In this document: positions 34,933-42,667 of the stretch, one piece after another
Numbering within the stretch: the first letter of the stretch is position 1
How the letters are laid out: each line of letters opens with the position of its first letter
Assembly: GCA_001899635.1 (NCBI GenBank)
Contig: MKVQ01000017.1
Span: forward strand, 89,010-153,009
Reading direction: 5' to 3'
Length of the DNA stretch: 64,000 nucleotides
Source of the DNA: Myxococcales bacterium 68-20
Lineage (GTDB): Bacteria; Myxococcota_A; Polyangia; Polyangiales; Polyangiaceae
Notes under the pieces: generated by a model
What the model was told of the DNA's origin: nothing
Databases searched by the model: none
Seen by the model: only the letters and a program-made list of their open reading frames with translations
Position numbers and translations under genes: made by a program

Positions 34933-36129
34933 ATGCGTCCTGCCTACCTGGTCGCCGGAGTCCGCTCCCCCATCGGCAAGCATCGTGGCGCGCTCGCGAG
35001 CGTCCGCGCTGACGATCTCGCCGCCCACATGATCACGACGCTCGGCAAGCGCGTCCCGGCGCTCCTCCCGCGCGTGGATCACGTCGTCTTCGGCGCGACC
35101 AACCAAGCTGGGGAGGACAACCGCAACGTCGCCCGCATGGCCTTGCTCCTCGCGGGGCTCCCGTACGAGGTCCCCGCCTTGACGGTGAACCGCCTCTGCG
35201 GCTCGGGGCTCGAGGCAGTCTCGGACGCCGTCCGGCGCATCGCCACCGGCGACGCCGAGTGCGTGATCGCCGGCGGCGTCGAGAGCATGACGCGCGCGCC
35301 GTTCGTCTTCGGCAAGAGCGACGAGCCGTTCCCCCGGAGCGCGCCGAAGGTCTTCGACACGAGCCTCGGCTGGCGCTTCGAGAACCCACGCATGGCGGAG
35401 CGCTTCCCCCTCCACTCGATGGGCGAGACAGCGGAGAACGTGGCCGAGAAGTGGAAGATCGGCCGCGAAGAACAGGACGCCTTCGCGCTCGCGTCGCATC
35501 AGAAGGCCACCGCCGCGCAGAAGGCCGGGGACTTCACCGACGAGATCGCCCCCGTCTCGATCCCGCAGAAGAAGGGCGATCCGATCGTCGTCTCGACCGA
35601 CGAGAGCCCGCGCGCCGATTCGTCGCTCGCCGGCCTCGCCAAGCTCCAGCCCGTGTTCAGGAAGGGCGGCAGCGTCACCGCGGGCAACAGCTCTCCGCTC
35701 AACGACGGCGCGAGCGCGATCATGGTCGTGAGCGAAGACGTGCTCCGCGCCGAGAAGCTCGAGCCGCTCGCACGCGTCGTCGCCCACGCGACCGCCGGCG
35801 TGGAGCCCGCCTTCATGGGTGAGGGGCCGATCCCCGCAGGAAAAAAGGCCCTGGCGCGCGCCGGATGGAGCGTGAGCGACCTCGATCTCGTCGAGCTCAA
35901 CGAGGCCTTCGCCGCCCAGTCGATCGCCTGCATCCGCGGCCTCGAGCTCGATCCGGAGCGCGTCAACGTGCGCGGCGGAGCGATCGCGCTTGGTCATCCG
36001 ATCGGGTCGAGCGGTTGCCGCATCCTCGTGACGCTCCTCCACGCGATGCGCGCGAAGAACGCGAAACGCGGCATGGCTGCGCTCTGCATCGGTGTCGGCC
36101 AGGGCATCGCCATGTGCGTCGAACGGTGA
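34933..36129 (+). CDS. Acetyl-CoA acyltransferase (thiolase)
   Basis: A 398-residue thiolase. The nucleophile Cys89 is in VNRLCGSGLEA, the catalytic His355 in GGAIALGHPIGSSG, and the second Cys385 in LCIGVGQG, as in both degradative and biosynthetic thiolases. It cleaves 3-ketoacyl-CoA or condenses two acetyl-CoA in the cytosol. Together with the nearby 3-hydroxyacyl-CoA dehydrogenase it fits beta-oxidation or a C4 acyl-CoA route. The exonuclease gene starts inside its stop codon (GTGA), an odd pairing. Confidence 0.96.
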   Translation: MRPAYLVAGVRSPIGKHRGALASVRADDLAAHMITTLGKRVPALLPRVDHVVFGATNQAGEDNRNVARMALLLAGLPYEVPALTVNRLCGSGLEAVSDAVRRIATGDAECVIAGGVESMTRAPFVFGKSDEPFPRSAPKVFDTSLGWRFENPRMAERFPLHSMGETAENVAEKWKIGREEQDAFALASHQKATAAQKAGDFTDEIAPVSIPQKKGDPIVVSTDESPRADSSLAGLAKLQPVFRKGGSVTAGNSSPLNDGASAIMVVSEDVLRAEKLEPLARVVAHATAGVEPAFMGEGPIPAGKKALARAGWSVSDLDLVELNEAFAAQSIACIRGLELDPERVNVRGGAIALGHPIGSSGCRILVTLLHAMRAKNAKRGMAALCIGVGQGIAMCVER

Positions 36130-37037
36130 ACGCTCCCGTCCCCCCGCCCTCCTCCAAGCCGCGGCCCCCGCCCGGGCCGCCTTGGGATACGCCGCTCTCG
36201 GAGGCGCCGCTCGCGTTCATCGATCTCGAGATGACGGGTCTCGACGCCAAGCGCGATCGCGTCGTCGAGGTCTGCATCGAGCGCGTGCGCGGTGGCACGG
36301 TCGAAGAGCGCCTCCACACGCTGGTGCGTCCCGAGGGCGGCGAGATCGGCAACGTCCACGTGCACGGCATCGACGCGGCCGCGCTCGCCGGAGCGCCCAC
36401 GTTCGCCGAGATCGCCGACCGCGTGGAGGAGCTGCTCTCGGGCGCGGTGCTGGTCGCGCACGGCGCGGCCTGGGACGTCGCGTTCGTGCACGCGGAGATG
36501 CGCCGCGCGGGCCGCGACTTCACCGTCGGTTTTTGGCTCGACACGTTGAACCTCTCACGGCGCGCCTTCGGGCTCGCCAAGCACTCCCTCGATGCGCTGC
36601 GCGCACACTTCGGGATCGACTCGGCACGGGCACATCGAGCCGATGCCGACGTGCTCGCCCTGCGGGAGGTGTTCGCCCGCTGCGTGGCCGCCCTCGACAG
36701 TACCGCCCCCGGCCCCGTGACGACGCCGCGCGACCTCTGGGAGGTCCGCATCGCGGAAGGCAGGGTCCGGGAGCAGATCCTTGCACAGTGCAAAGAGGCG
36801 GTCGCGGCAGGGCGGGAAGTCACCCTGGTTTACCGGGCCCGGTCTCGCCCGGCCGAGCCCATGCGCATGGTCCTGACCACCCTGGAGCTTGGGCTCGACC
36901 CCCCACGGGTGATCGGCTATCAGCTCCCCGGACGCGGGCGCCGCGATCTTCGCGCCGACCGCATCCTCCGCATCGAAACCGACGACGACATCGACCGAAC
37001 CAACCCGTCCCGAAACCTACCGAAGGACGGTCACTGA
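36126..37037 (+). CDS. DnaQ-like exonuclease fused to WYL-like domain
   Basis: A 303-residue protein. Residues about 28-195 are a DEDDh exonuclease: FIDLEMTGLDAKRDRVVEV (Asp, Glu), VAHGAAWDVAFV (Asp), HRADADVLAL (His, Asp). Residues about 225-295 resemble a WYL domain (REVTLVYRARSRP, RVIGYQLPGRGRRDLRADRI), a ligand/nucleic-acid-sensing module found in repair and defence regulators. The pair would be a nuclease gated by a bound ligand or DNA end. GTG start overlaps the thiolase stop. The second-domain call is by eye. Confidence 0.83.
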   Translation: MNAPVPPPSSKPRPPPGPPWDTPLSEAPLAFIDLEMTGLDAKRDRVVEVCIERVRGGTVEERLHTLVRPEGGEIGNVHVHGIDAAALAGAPTFAEIADRVEELLSGAVLVAHGAAWDVAFVHAEMRRAGRDFTVGFWLDTLNLSRRAFGLAKHSLDALRAHFGIDSARAHRADADVLALREVFARCVAALDSTAPGPVTTPRDLWEVRIAEGRVREQILAQCKEAVAAGREVTLVYRARSRPAEPMRMVLTTLELGLDPPRVIGYQLPGRGRRDLRADRILRIETDDDIDRTNPSRNLPKDGH

Positions 37038-37054
37038 AAATTCCTGGAGCACGG

Positions 37055-38527
37055 ATGCGACGCCCCGTTCGATACCTCGCCCTCTCGGCGCTCACCGCGC
37101 TCACCGTCGTCGCCTGCGGTGACGGCCCGGATGCGAACAGCCCCGGTCGCTCCCAGCTCGCGGACAAGTGGCTGAGCCGCGCCCAGCAGAGCTACCGCAG
37201 CGGCGACGCCGAGGACGCCAGCGTGGCGATCGAAGGCGCCCTCAAGGCCGCGCCGCGCGACCGCGAGACACGCCTCCTCGCCTCCCGCATCGCACTCTCC
37301 AGGCTCGAGTTCGAGGAGGCGATCAAGCTCTCCGAGGGCCTCGAGGGTAGCGACGCGAAGAGCGTCCGCGGTCGTGCGTTCTGGTACACCGGCGACATCG
37401 AGCGCGCGGCCGACGAGCTCGAGGACATGCTCAAGGACCCCGCGGTCAAGGATCCGTGGGCACGCGACGTCGCCAAGCTCGCCCGGCGCGGCCATGGCCG
37501 TCATCCGTTCGCGATCGAGGGTGCCGTGGTCGCCGCCGTGGAGATGCCGGGCGCCGGCGGTCCCGCGCTCGTCGTCCCGTGCGAGCTCGACGGCGAGCGC
37601 ATCCTGGCGCTGGTCGCGACCAACTTCGGCGAGCTCATGGTCGACTCCTCGAGCCGGAAGGAGCCCGCCTGGGTGAGCCTCCGCTTCGGCGAGAGCTTCG
37701 AGGTGAAGGACGTCCCCGCGCTCACGCACGATCTCTCGGGGATCTCGCGCACGCTCGGCGCCACGATCAAGGCGCTCATCGGCGTGAACGTGCTCCGCCA
37801 CATGCACGTCACGTTCGATCGCCGAGGCTCGCAGTTCGTGGTCCGCAAGGACGAGCCGATGCCTCCGCCGGAGGCGAGCAAGATGCCCGTCTTCTACGCC
37901 CGCGGCGGCGCGATGATGATGCGCGCGTCGATCTCGAACAAGGACGACGGCAACGCTCTCCTCTTCGTCGACTCGTCGGCCTTCTACCCGCTCGCGCTCG
38001 AGGACGCGTACCTCAAGCGCTCCGGCGCCAACCTCTCGACGTTCCGCTCCGAGCCGGGCGCTCCGCCTTCCTGGAAGATGGGATCGCTCCCGTACTTCAA
38101 GCTCGGCGGCATCGACATCTCCGGCTTCCCCGCGGTGCAGGGCGCGCCGTTCAACGACTACAAGAACTCGTTCGACGTCGAGCTCGGCGGCATCGCCGGC
38201 GCCGGCCTCCTGTCCGTGTTCCGTGTCACGTTCGCCGAGTCGGGCAAGTCGCTCTGGCTCGAGCTCGATCCGTCGATGGGCGGCCCCGGCGGGCTGCCGC
38301 TGGCCGACGATCCGCACCCGCATCCGTCGGGCGCCCCGGCACCGTCCGCCCCGAGCGGCGCGCCCGGCCCGACCGAGCCCGGCGCGGGAGCGAAGCCGCA
38401 GGCTCCGAAGCCGCCGGCCGCTCCGAAGAGCGAGCCGCCGAAGCCCGGTCCGACGCCCGACCCGAAGAGTCAGCCCCCGGTGCCGAAGGCCGCCACGCCG
38501 ACGGAGAGCAAGGGAGCGGCGCGATGA
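37055..38527 (+). CDS. TPR lipoprotein with retropepsin-like domains
   Basis: A 490-residue lipoprotein (signal ends TVVAC). Residues 30-150 are TPR-like helices (KWLSRAQQSYRSGDAEDASV, ASRIALSRLEFEEAIKL). Two beta-rich domains follow (about 165-285 and 290-425) that resemble retropepsin-type aspartic proteases: ALIGVNVLRHMHVTFDRRGS in the first, NALLFVDSSAFYPLALEDAY in the second. The expected DTG catalytic triplet is not clear in either, so proteolytic activity is doubtful. A Pro/Lys-rich tail ends the chain. GGAG before ATG 37055. It overlaps coaD by 4 bp. Confidence 0.8.
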   Translation: MRRPVRYLALSALTALTVVACGDGPDANSPGRSQLADKWLSRAQQSYRSGDAEDASVAIEGALKAAPRDRETRLLASRIALSRLEFEEAIKLSEGLEGSDAKSVRGRAFWYTGDIERAADELEDMLKDPAVKDPWARDVAKLARRGHGRHPFAIEGAVVAAVEMPGAGGPALVVPCELDGERILALVATNFGELMVDSSSRKEPAWVSLRFGESFEVKDVPALTHDLSGISRTLGATIKALIGVNVLRHMHVTFDRRGSQFVVRKDEPMPPPEASKMPVFYARGGAMMMRASISNKDDGNALLFVDSSAFYPLALEDAYLKRSGANLSTFRSEPGAPPSWKMGSLPYFKLGGIDISGFPAVQGAPFNDYKNSFDVELGGIAGAGLLSVFRVTFAESGKSLWLELDPSMGGPGGLPLADDPHPHPSGAPAPSAPSGAPGPTEPGAGAKPQAPKPPAAPKSEPPKPGPTPDPKSQPPVPKAATPTESKGAAR

Positions 38528-39012
38528 GCGCGCGGATCGCGGTCTACGCAGGTAGCTTCGATCCCGCAACGCTCGGACACCTCGACCTCATCGAGCGCGC
38601 GGCAGCGCTCTTCGAGAACGTCATCGTGGCGATCGGCGTGCACCCCACGAAGCACCCGCTCTTCACTCCCGACGAGCGCATCGCGCTTCTGAAGGAGATC
38701 ACGAAGCACCTGCCGAACGTCACCGTCGACAGCTTCGACGGTCTCCTCATCCAGTACTGCATCAAGAAGGGCGCGGGCGTCATCGTCCGCGGTCTCCGCG
38801 TCACCACCGACTTCGAGTACGAGCTCCAGATCGCCCACGCGAACGCGGACCTCGGACCGCAGGTCGACACCGTGTTCCTCCCGACGCGCACGCGCCACGG
38901 CTTCGTCAGCGCCTCGCTCGTCCGCGAGATCGCGAGCCACGGCGGCGACGTCTCCCGCTATGCGCCCCCGGTCGTATGCGAGGCGCTCGCGAAGAAGTTC
39001 GCCACGGCGTAG
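38524..39012 (+). CDS. coaD: Phosphopantetheine adenylyltransferase
   Basis: A 162-residue CoaD, the usual length. It has the nucleotidyltransferase motif GSFDPATLGHLDLI (TxGH), the substrate region IVRGLRVTTDFEYELQ and the second ATP motif GFVSASLVREI. It transfers AMP from ATP to 4'-phosphopantetheine, the penultimate step of coenzyme A synthesis. Its start overlaps the previous lipoprotein gene as ATGA, so its expression follows that operon. Confidence 0.97.
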   Translation: MSARIAVYAGSFDPATLGHLDLIERAAALFENVIVAIGVHPTKHPLFTPDERIALLKEITKHLPNVTVDSFDGLLIQYCIKKGAGVIVRGLRVTTDFEYELQIAHANADLGPQVDTVFLPTRTRHGFVSASLVREIASHGGDVSRYAPPVVCEALAKKFATA

Positions 39013-39351
39013 GACGCTCGCGTTCGACGCCTCCCGCTTCCGCGAGCCGAACGCCTGCGAACGACGCGTGACCCGCCTCTGCCGCCGGTCGGGAACACGA
39101 GCACGAAGCGAGCGCCGCCGTACGAGCGCTCCGCTCGAATCTCCACTCCTCGGGACGGCCATCGGCGTCGGCGAGCGGGTGGCGCCGATCAGCTAGCGCG
39201 AGGCGATCGGCGACCGCCGCTGACTCCCCGAATGAGGACGGGTCTCCAGGTCTCCGCGCCGCGGGGCCGCGTCCGCCCACCTCGATCTTCCCCCCCCTGC
39301 TCGCACGACGGGGCAAGCCTGGATTGCCTCTCGCAACGAGGCGATTCCCAT
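39013..39351. other. Intergenic, no gene seen
   Basis: About 340 bp between convergent genes, with only Arg-rich shadow frames. No clear terminator hairpin was found. It marks the border between the core-gene region and the accessory stretch to the right. Confidence 0.5.
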
Positions 39352-39873
39352 TCAGGTCGGACGGCGATTGCCCGGAGGGATATTGGCCCCCGTGTACTTA
39401 CCGCTCTTCGTCGCGGAGGTCGGCGCCCAGCCGGCCTTGTTGCTGAAGCTCTCCCAGGAGAGCGGCGTCAGGTGGTCGTACTCGCCGCCGGTCTTCCTCT
39501 CGTAGGCCATTCTTGCGAGGTAGAGGAGCGCTTCGAACTCGAGCTCCTGAGGCGCCTCGCTCGGATCGGCGAGAACCGCATCGAACAGCTTCTTGCCGTT
39601 CGCGACGACCACGCAGCGAGCATAGAGGAAGTCGTCCGCAGAGATGTAGTCGTCCCCATTGTCCGGATCGAGGCTGCCGCGGTAGATGCCGCGACAGACC
39701 TCGCGCGTGTCGAGCGCGTAGAGTTTCTCAGCCAGCAAATCGTCGAAGGCGAAGATGTCTTCGACCGTCATTCTCGAGAGCGCGGTCACGGCGGGAAGAA
39801 GAACGGCGTCGTCGTCGCCGGTCTCGTTCCAATCGAATCGGCCGATGAGGTCCCAGAAGAGCGCTTCGTTCAT
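39352..39873 (-). CDS. DUF4240-like protein
   Basis: A 173-residue protein whose N-terminal 110 residues match the DUF4240 pattern: MNEALFWDLIGRFDW, an acidic loop, LPAVTALSRMTVEDIFAFDD, LAEKLYALDTREVC, then DDYISADDFLYARCVVVANG. The family is small, cytosolic and of unknown function, often next to immunity or toxin-related genes. ATG at 39873 is preferred to a longer frame because the domain begins exactly there. The Cys/Gly-poor C-terminus (SFSNKAGWAPTSATKSGKYT) is unassigned. It stands next to gene remnants. Confidence 0.8.
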   Translation of the reverse strand: MNEALFWDLIGRFDWNETGDDDAVLLPAVTALSRMTVEDIFAFDDLLAEKLYALDTREVCRGIYRGSLDPDNGDDYISADDFLYARCVVVANGKKLFDAVLADPSEAPQELEFEALLYLARMAYERKTGGEYDHLTPLSWESFSNKAGWAPTSATKSGKYTGANIPPGNRRPT

Positions 39874-40149
39874 CGGACCGGGTGGGTGGATGGTTTCGTC
39901 ATCGAAGTGCGAAGATACCTCGTTGCGTGCTCCTTGGAAGTGCCGGCCCGGCACGGGAGCATTCGATTGCCCCCGGCTACCGTCTGCCGCTCCGTCTGGC
40001 TCCGAGCGACATCCTCACGGGCGTGCATCGAAGCGTGAACCCGGCCGTTCCCCTCCGCGGCCTTCCATTCGCAGGCAGGTCGGCCGAGCAGCGCGAACGC
40101 CTCGTCCGACCTCTATGTCGATCGCGCGACCGGAGAGATCGCGTGTGCC

Positions 40150-40392
40150 GTGTGGGCACGCTTCGAGGCAATGGGCCTCGAGAGGATCACCTTCGCATGG
40201 CCTGGCAGCGACACGCCGGGCGAGGGACACTACTACTCGGTCAAAGGCCCGACGTTCCTCATCGAGTACGACAATCCCCAGAACCGCGCAAACCACATCC
40301 ACTCGGTGTGGCGCGACTTCACCGACGACTGGGGTGAAGATCTGCTCGCCTGGCACTACGCCAGCGCACAAGGACGCCGCACTGAACGATGA
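40150..40392 (+). pseudogene. Truncated DUF3500 protein (C-terminal remnant)
   Basis: The frame encodes the last part of a DUF3500 protein: FAWPGSDTPGEGHYYSVKGP, then FLIEYDNPQNRANHIHSVWR and DWGEDLLAWHY. DUF3500 proteins are normally over 300 residues; here only about 80-100 remain. The same frame is open back to a stop at 40036, with no start or N-terminal domain. I read it as the tail of a gene lost by deletion. Confidence 0.7.
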
Positions 40393-40489
40393 TGGTCGAG
40401 GAGCTTGACGATCGGCCCGTAGCGAGCGTGCTATCGCCTCGTCGATGTGAAGAGGCGCGGTGAGCTTTCATAACTCGTACGAGCGCATC

Positions 40490-40870
40490 ATGGTGGTCTC
40501 GAGCACGAGCCACGCGTGGATCCACCTTCATCGACTCGTCGAAGCCTATTGCCGAACCTCCGGAACCCCATTCAACGTGGTCTTCGAAGAGCTCGAGCAG
40601 CGCTTTGGCTTCAGGAGAGCCGACCGCGCGCGCTGGCCCGACCTCGACACGATGCGCCGCGCGGCGGAATGGCTACGCGAAGCGCGGAACCGACTCCTCG
40701 ACGAACGACGTGAGCTCGTTCGATTGCAGCGCGAGGCCAAGCGTCAGGGACGGCGCACACGAGTCGCGCGACGACTGCAGGCAGCCGAAGCCCGAACGCG
40801 AGCACATGCCGAGGGCATCCCAAGGGTTGGTTACTGGGGTTGGCGAAAGAGGCGTGAGGCGGGCTCGTAA
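40490..40870 (+). CDS. Small basic hypothetical protein
   Basis: A 126-residue protein from ATG 40490 (an in-frame GTG at 40460 would add ten residues). The first half has a mixed sequence (HAWIHLHRLVEAYC, PFNVVFEELEQRFGF); the second half is a long, very basic helix (WLREARNRLLDERRELVRL, QREAKRQGRRTRVARRLQAA) that may form a coiled coil or bind nucleic acid. I do not recognise it. It lies between two gene remnants, so it could itself be a fragment or a spurious frame. Confidence 0.45.
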   Translation: MVVSSTSHAWIHLHRLVEAYCRTSGTPFNVVFEELEQRFGFRRADRARWPDLDTMRRAAEWLREARNRLLDERRELVRLQREAKRQGRRTRVARRLQAAEARTRAHAEGIPRVGYWGWRKRREAGS

Positions 40871-41002
40871 CAGCCCTCATGCCCCCCGAGTGGAGTCTTG
40901 TCTGACGACGAGCGAAAGCGCGTCGACTTCAGTGATCGATGCGCTCGGCGAAGGCGCCGTCGAGGTCCGGAGCGCTGAGGGTTTCCCGCCGGGATACAGA
41001 GC

Positions 41003-41129
41003 AGGTTCTGGCGCTTCGAGCTCGAGCACCTTCTGGCGCGCACCGGGTTCGCGCTGGAGGCGATGTACGGAGGCTTCTGACAAGCGGCCGTACGACGCGA
41101 AGAAGGAGACGGTCGTCGTGGCCCGCTGA
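41003..41129 (+). pseudogene. Methyltransferase C-terminal remnant with frameshift
   Basis: The reading RFWRFELEHLLARTGFALEA followed by MYGGF is the typical end of a class I SAM-dependent methyltransferase. A TGA at 41078 interrupts it; dropping one T restores GGFDKRPYD and continues to KKETVVVAR and a stop at 41129, the expected tail. Upstream the frame meets a stop at 40976, so the N-terminal part is gone. This is a decayed gene end. Confidence 0.65.
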
Positions 41130-41255
41130 CTGATCGCTCCGACAACGAGCAACGACCGCCGCCGGCGTCAGAGCAAGCTCGGCCTTGGCATTTGGCCTCT
41201 AGAGCCTTCGCTCGCTTGACGGGGCCTGTCCACGTCGTGCGAAGATTTTCCCAAA

Positions 41256-42419
41256 GTGAAAAGTCATCCGGACCGCTCCTTCGCCGCGTTGCTCCTCTTC
41301 ATCTCCGCCGCGGTGACGATTGCGCCGGCCTGTGAACCGGACTCGGGCGGCGGCGCGAACATCGCGATCACCGGGATGGATGCGGGCGTGACCATTCCCG
41401 ACGCCGCCCCTCCGTTGCCCGGCTGCTCCATCGGTAGCGGAGCGGCGAACGTTGGCGATCTCGACCCCGCAAATGCGTGTCGACGATGCGAGGGCTCGCC
41501 TGACGCTCGGCAGTGGACGACTCTGGCCGACGGAAGCGCATGCAGCGCGGGCCGCGTCTGCGCCAGCGGCACCTGCGAAGCACGGTGTTTCATCGGCGGC
41601 GCCCTTCATGCCGCCAGCACGCCGAACCCGACCGCTCCCTGTCAGAGCTGTGAGCCGACCGTATCGACGACCGCATGGACCCCGCGCGCCTCGGGCGCGA
41701 GCTGTGAAGCCGGGAAGGTCTGTGAATCGGGAACGTGCGCAGCGAAGTGCTTCATCGGTGGCACGTTCTACGCGGACGGAGCTCCGAATCCAGGCAACGA
41801 CTGCGAGGCGTGCACCCCGGCAACGTCGACCACGGCATGGTCACCGCGTCCGAGCGTCCCCTTGCTCACCGGAGGAACCGATATCGTGGCTCAGGGGTGG
41901 ACGACCGTGTCTCAAGATCCAAATACGGTCACCTACGGACCGGACTACGTTCGCCTTGCCACATCGACGGTAGAAGGCGCCAGGACGAGTGGGCAACTGC
42001 TGCTCGTCCGGTCGATGGCGGTCGATCCGACGAAGCCGTTCAAGCTCCAAGTCGAGCTCCAGGTAGAGTCGGTGAACAACCACAATCAGCTCGACAGCGC
42101 GGCCGCGATTCTCGGGTCGTTCACGTCGCCGGCTGGCAACGGCACGGATCGGTCGCAGATGATCTATCTCGACAACGCCGCGATCGGCTGGTCCGACGAC
42201 ACGCAGTCTGCGGCCTTCACCGTGGTGGACGGCGCGTACCACACGTACGAGCTCTCGGTCGACGCCGCCAAGGTCGCCACCGTTTCAATCGATGGAGTCG
42301 CGAAGCTTACGCGCAACAACTTCACGTCGAACGGGACGATCGCGATCGGCGACCAGACGAACGATCCGAGAGTCGACGGTGTGATGCGGATTCGCGCGGT
42401 GCATCGCATGTGTCCCTGA
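41256..42419 (+). CDS. Cys-rich lipoprotein with C-terminal beta domain
   Basis: A 387-residue lipoprotein (signal ends IAPAC). The middle (about 55-195) has three Cys-rich repeats with the pattern ACxxC-G... CSAGRVCASGTCEARCFIGG, seen again as CEAGKVCESGTCAAKCFIGG. The C-terminal part (about 200-387) is a beta-sandwich-like domain (LLLVRSMAVDPTKPFKLQVE, HTYELSVDAAKVATVSIDG) reminiscent of laminin-G or concanavalin-type carbohydrate binding. It is probably surface-exposed. Start is GTG at 41256. A hairpin follows 4 nt after the stop. Confidence 0.82.
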   Translation: MKSHPDRSFAALLLFISAAVTIAPACEPDSGGGANIAITGMDAGVTIPDAAPPLPGCSIGSGAANVGDLDPANACRRCEGSPDARQWTTLADGSACSAGRVCASGTCEARCFIGGALHAASTPNPTAPCQSCEPTVSTTAWTPRASGASCEAGKVCESGTCAAKCFIGGTFYADGAPNPGNDCEACTPATSTTAWSPRPSVPLLTGGTDIVAQGWTTVSQDPNTVTYGPDYVRLATSTVEGARTSGQLLLVRSMAVDPTKPFKLQVELQVESVNNHNQLDSAAAILGSFTSPAGNGTDRSQMIYLDNAAIGWSDDTQSAAFTVVDGAYHTYELSVDAAKVATVSIDGVAKLTRNNFTSNGTIAIGDQTNDPRVDGVMRIRAVHRMCP

Positions 42420-42423
42420 GGCG

Positions 42424-42453
42424 ACCGCTCGCGCGGAGACCGGCGCGAGCGGT
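42424..42453 (+). terminator. Perfect 11-bp hairpin after lipoprotein gene
   Basis: ACCGCTCGCGC (42424-42434) pairs perfectly with GCGCGAGCGGT (42443-42453) around an 8-nt loop, starting 4 nt after the stop codon. The T-run is weak (TTCGT), but position and strength fit a terminator. Confidence 0.6.
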
Positions 42454-42667
42454 TCGTGTACCCGATGGTCGTGGATCAGCCGTCGCTCCGTCCCCGACTC
42501 CATCTGTGGAGCGAATCATGCGCCAAGGGCTTCGTCTTCCGTTCATGGAGCAACGTCGGCCATATCCCGCGGCTCGAGGTCCCGGAGCGGGTCCTTCCGG
42601 AGCTCGAGAAGCTTCTCGCGATCCATCCGATCAAGACGGGTAGCGCGGCTACGTAGCGGGCTGCTCT

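Noticed and set aside
40877..41152. 91-residue minus frame
   Set aside because: It lies opposite the methyltransferase remnant, which explains the open frame.
42456..42656. 66-residue plus frame between lipoprotein and kinase genes
   Set aside because: Short, no ribosome site, no recognisable pattern; part of its length could be a remnant but I cannot support it.
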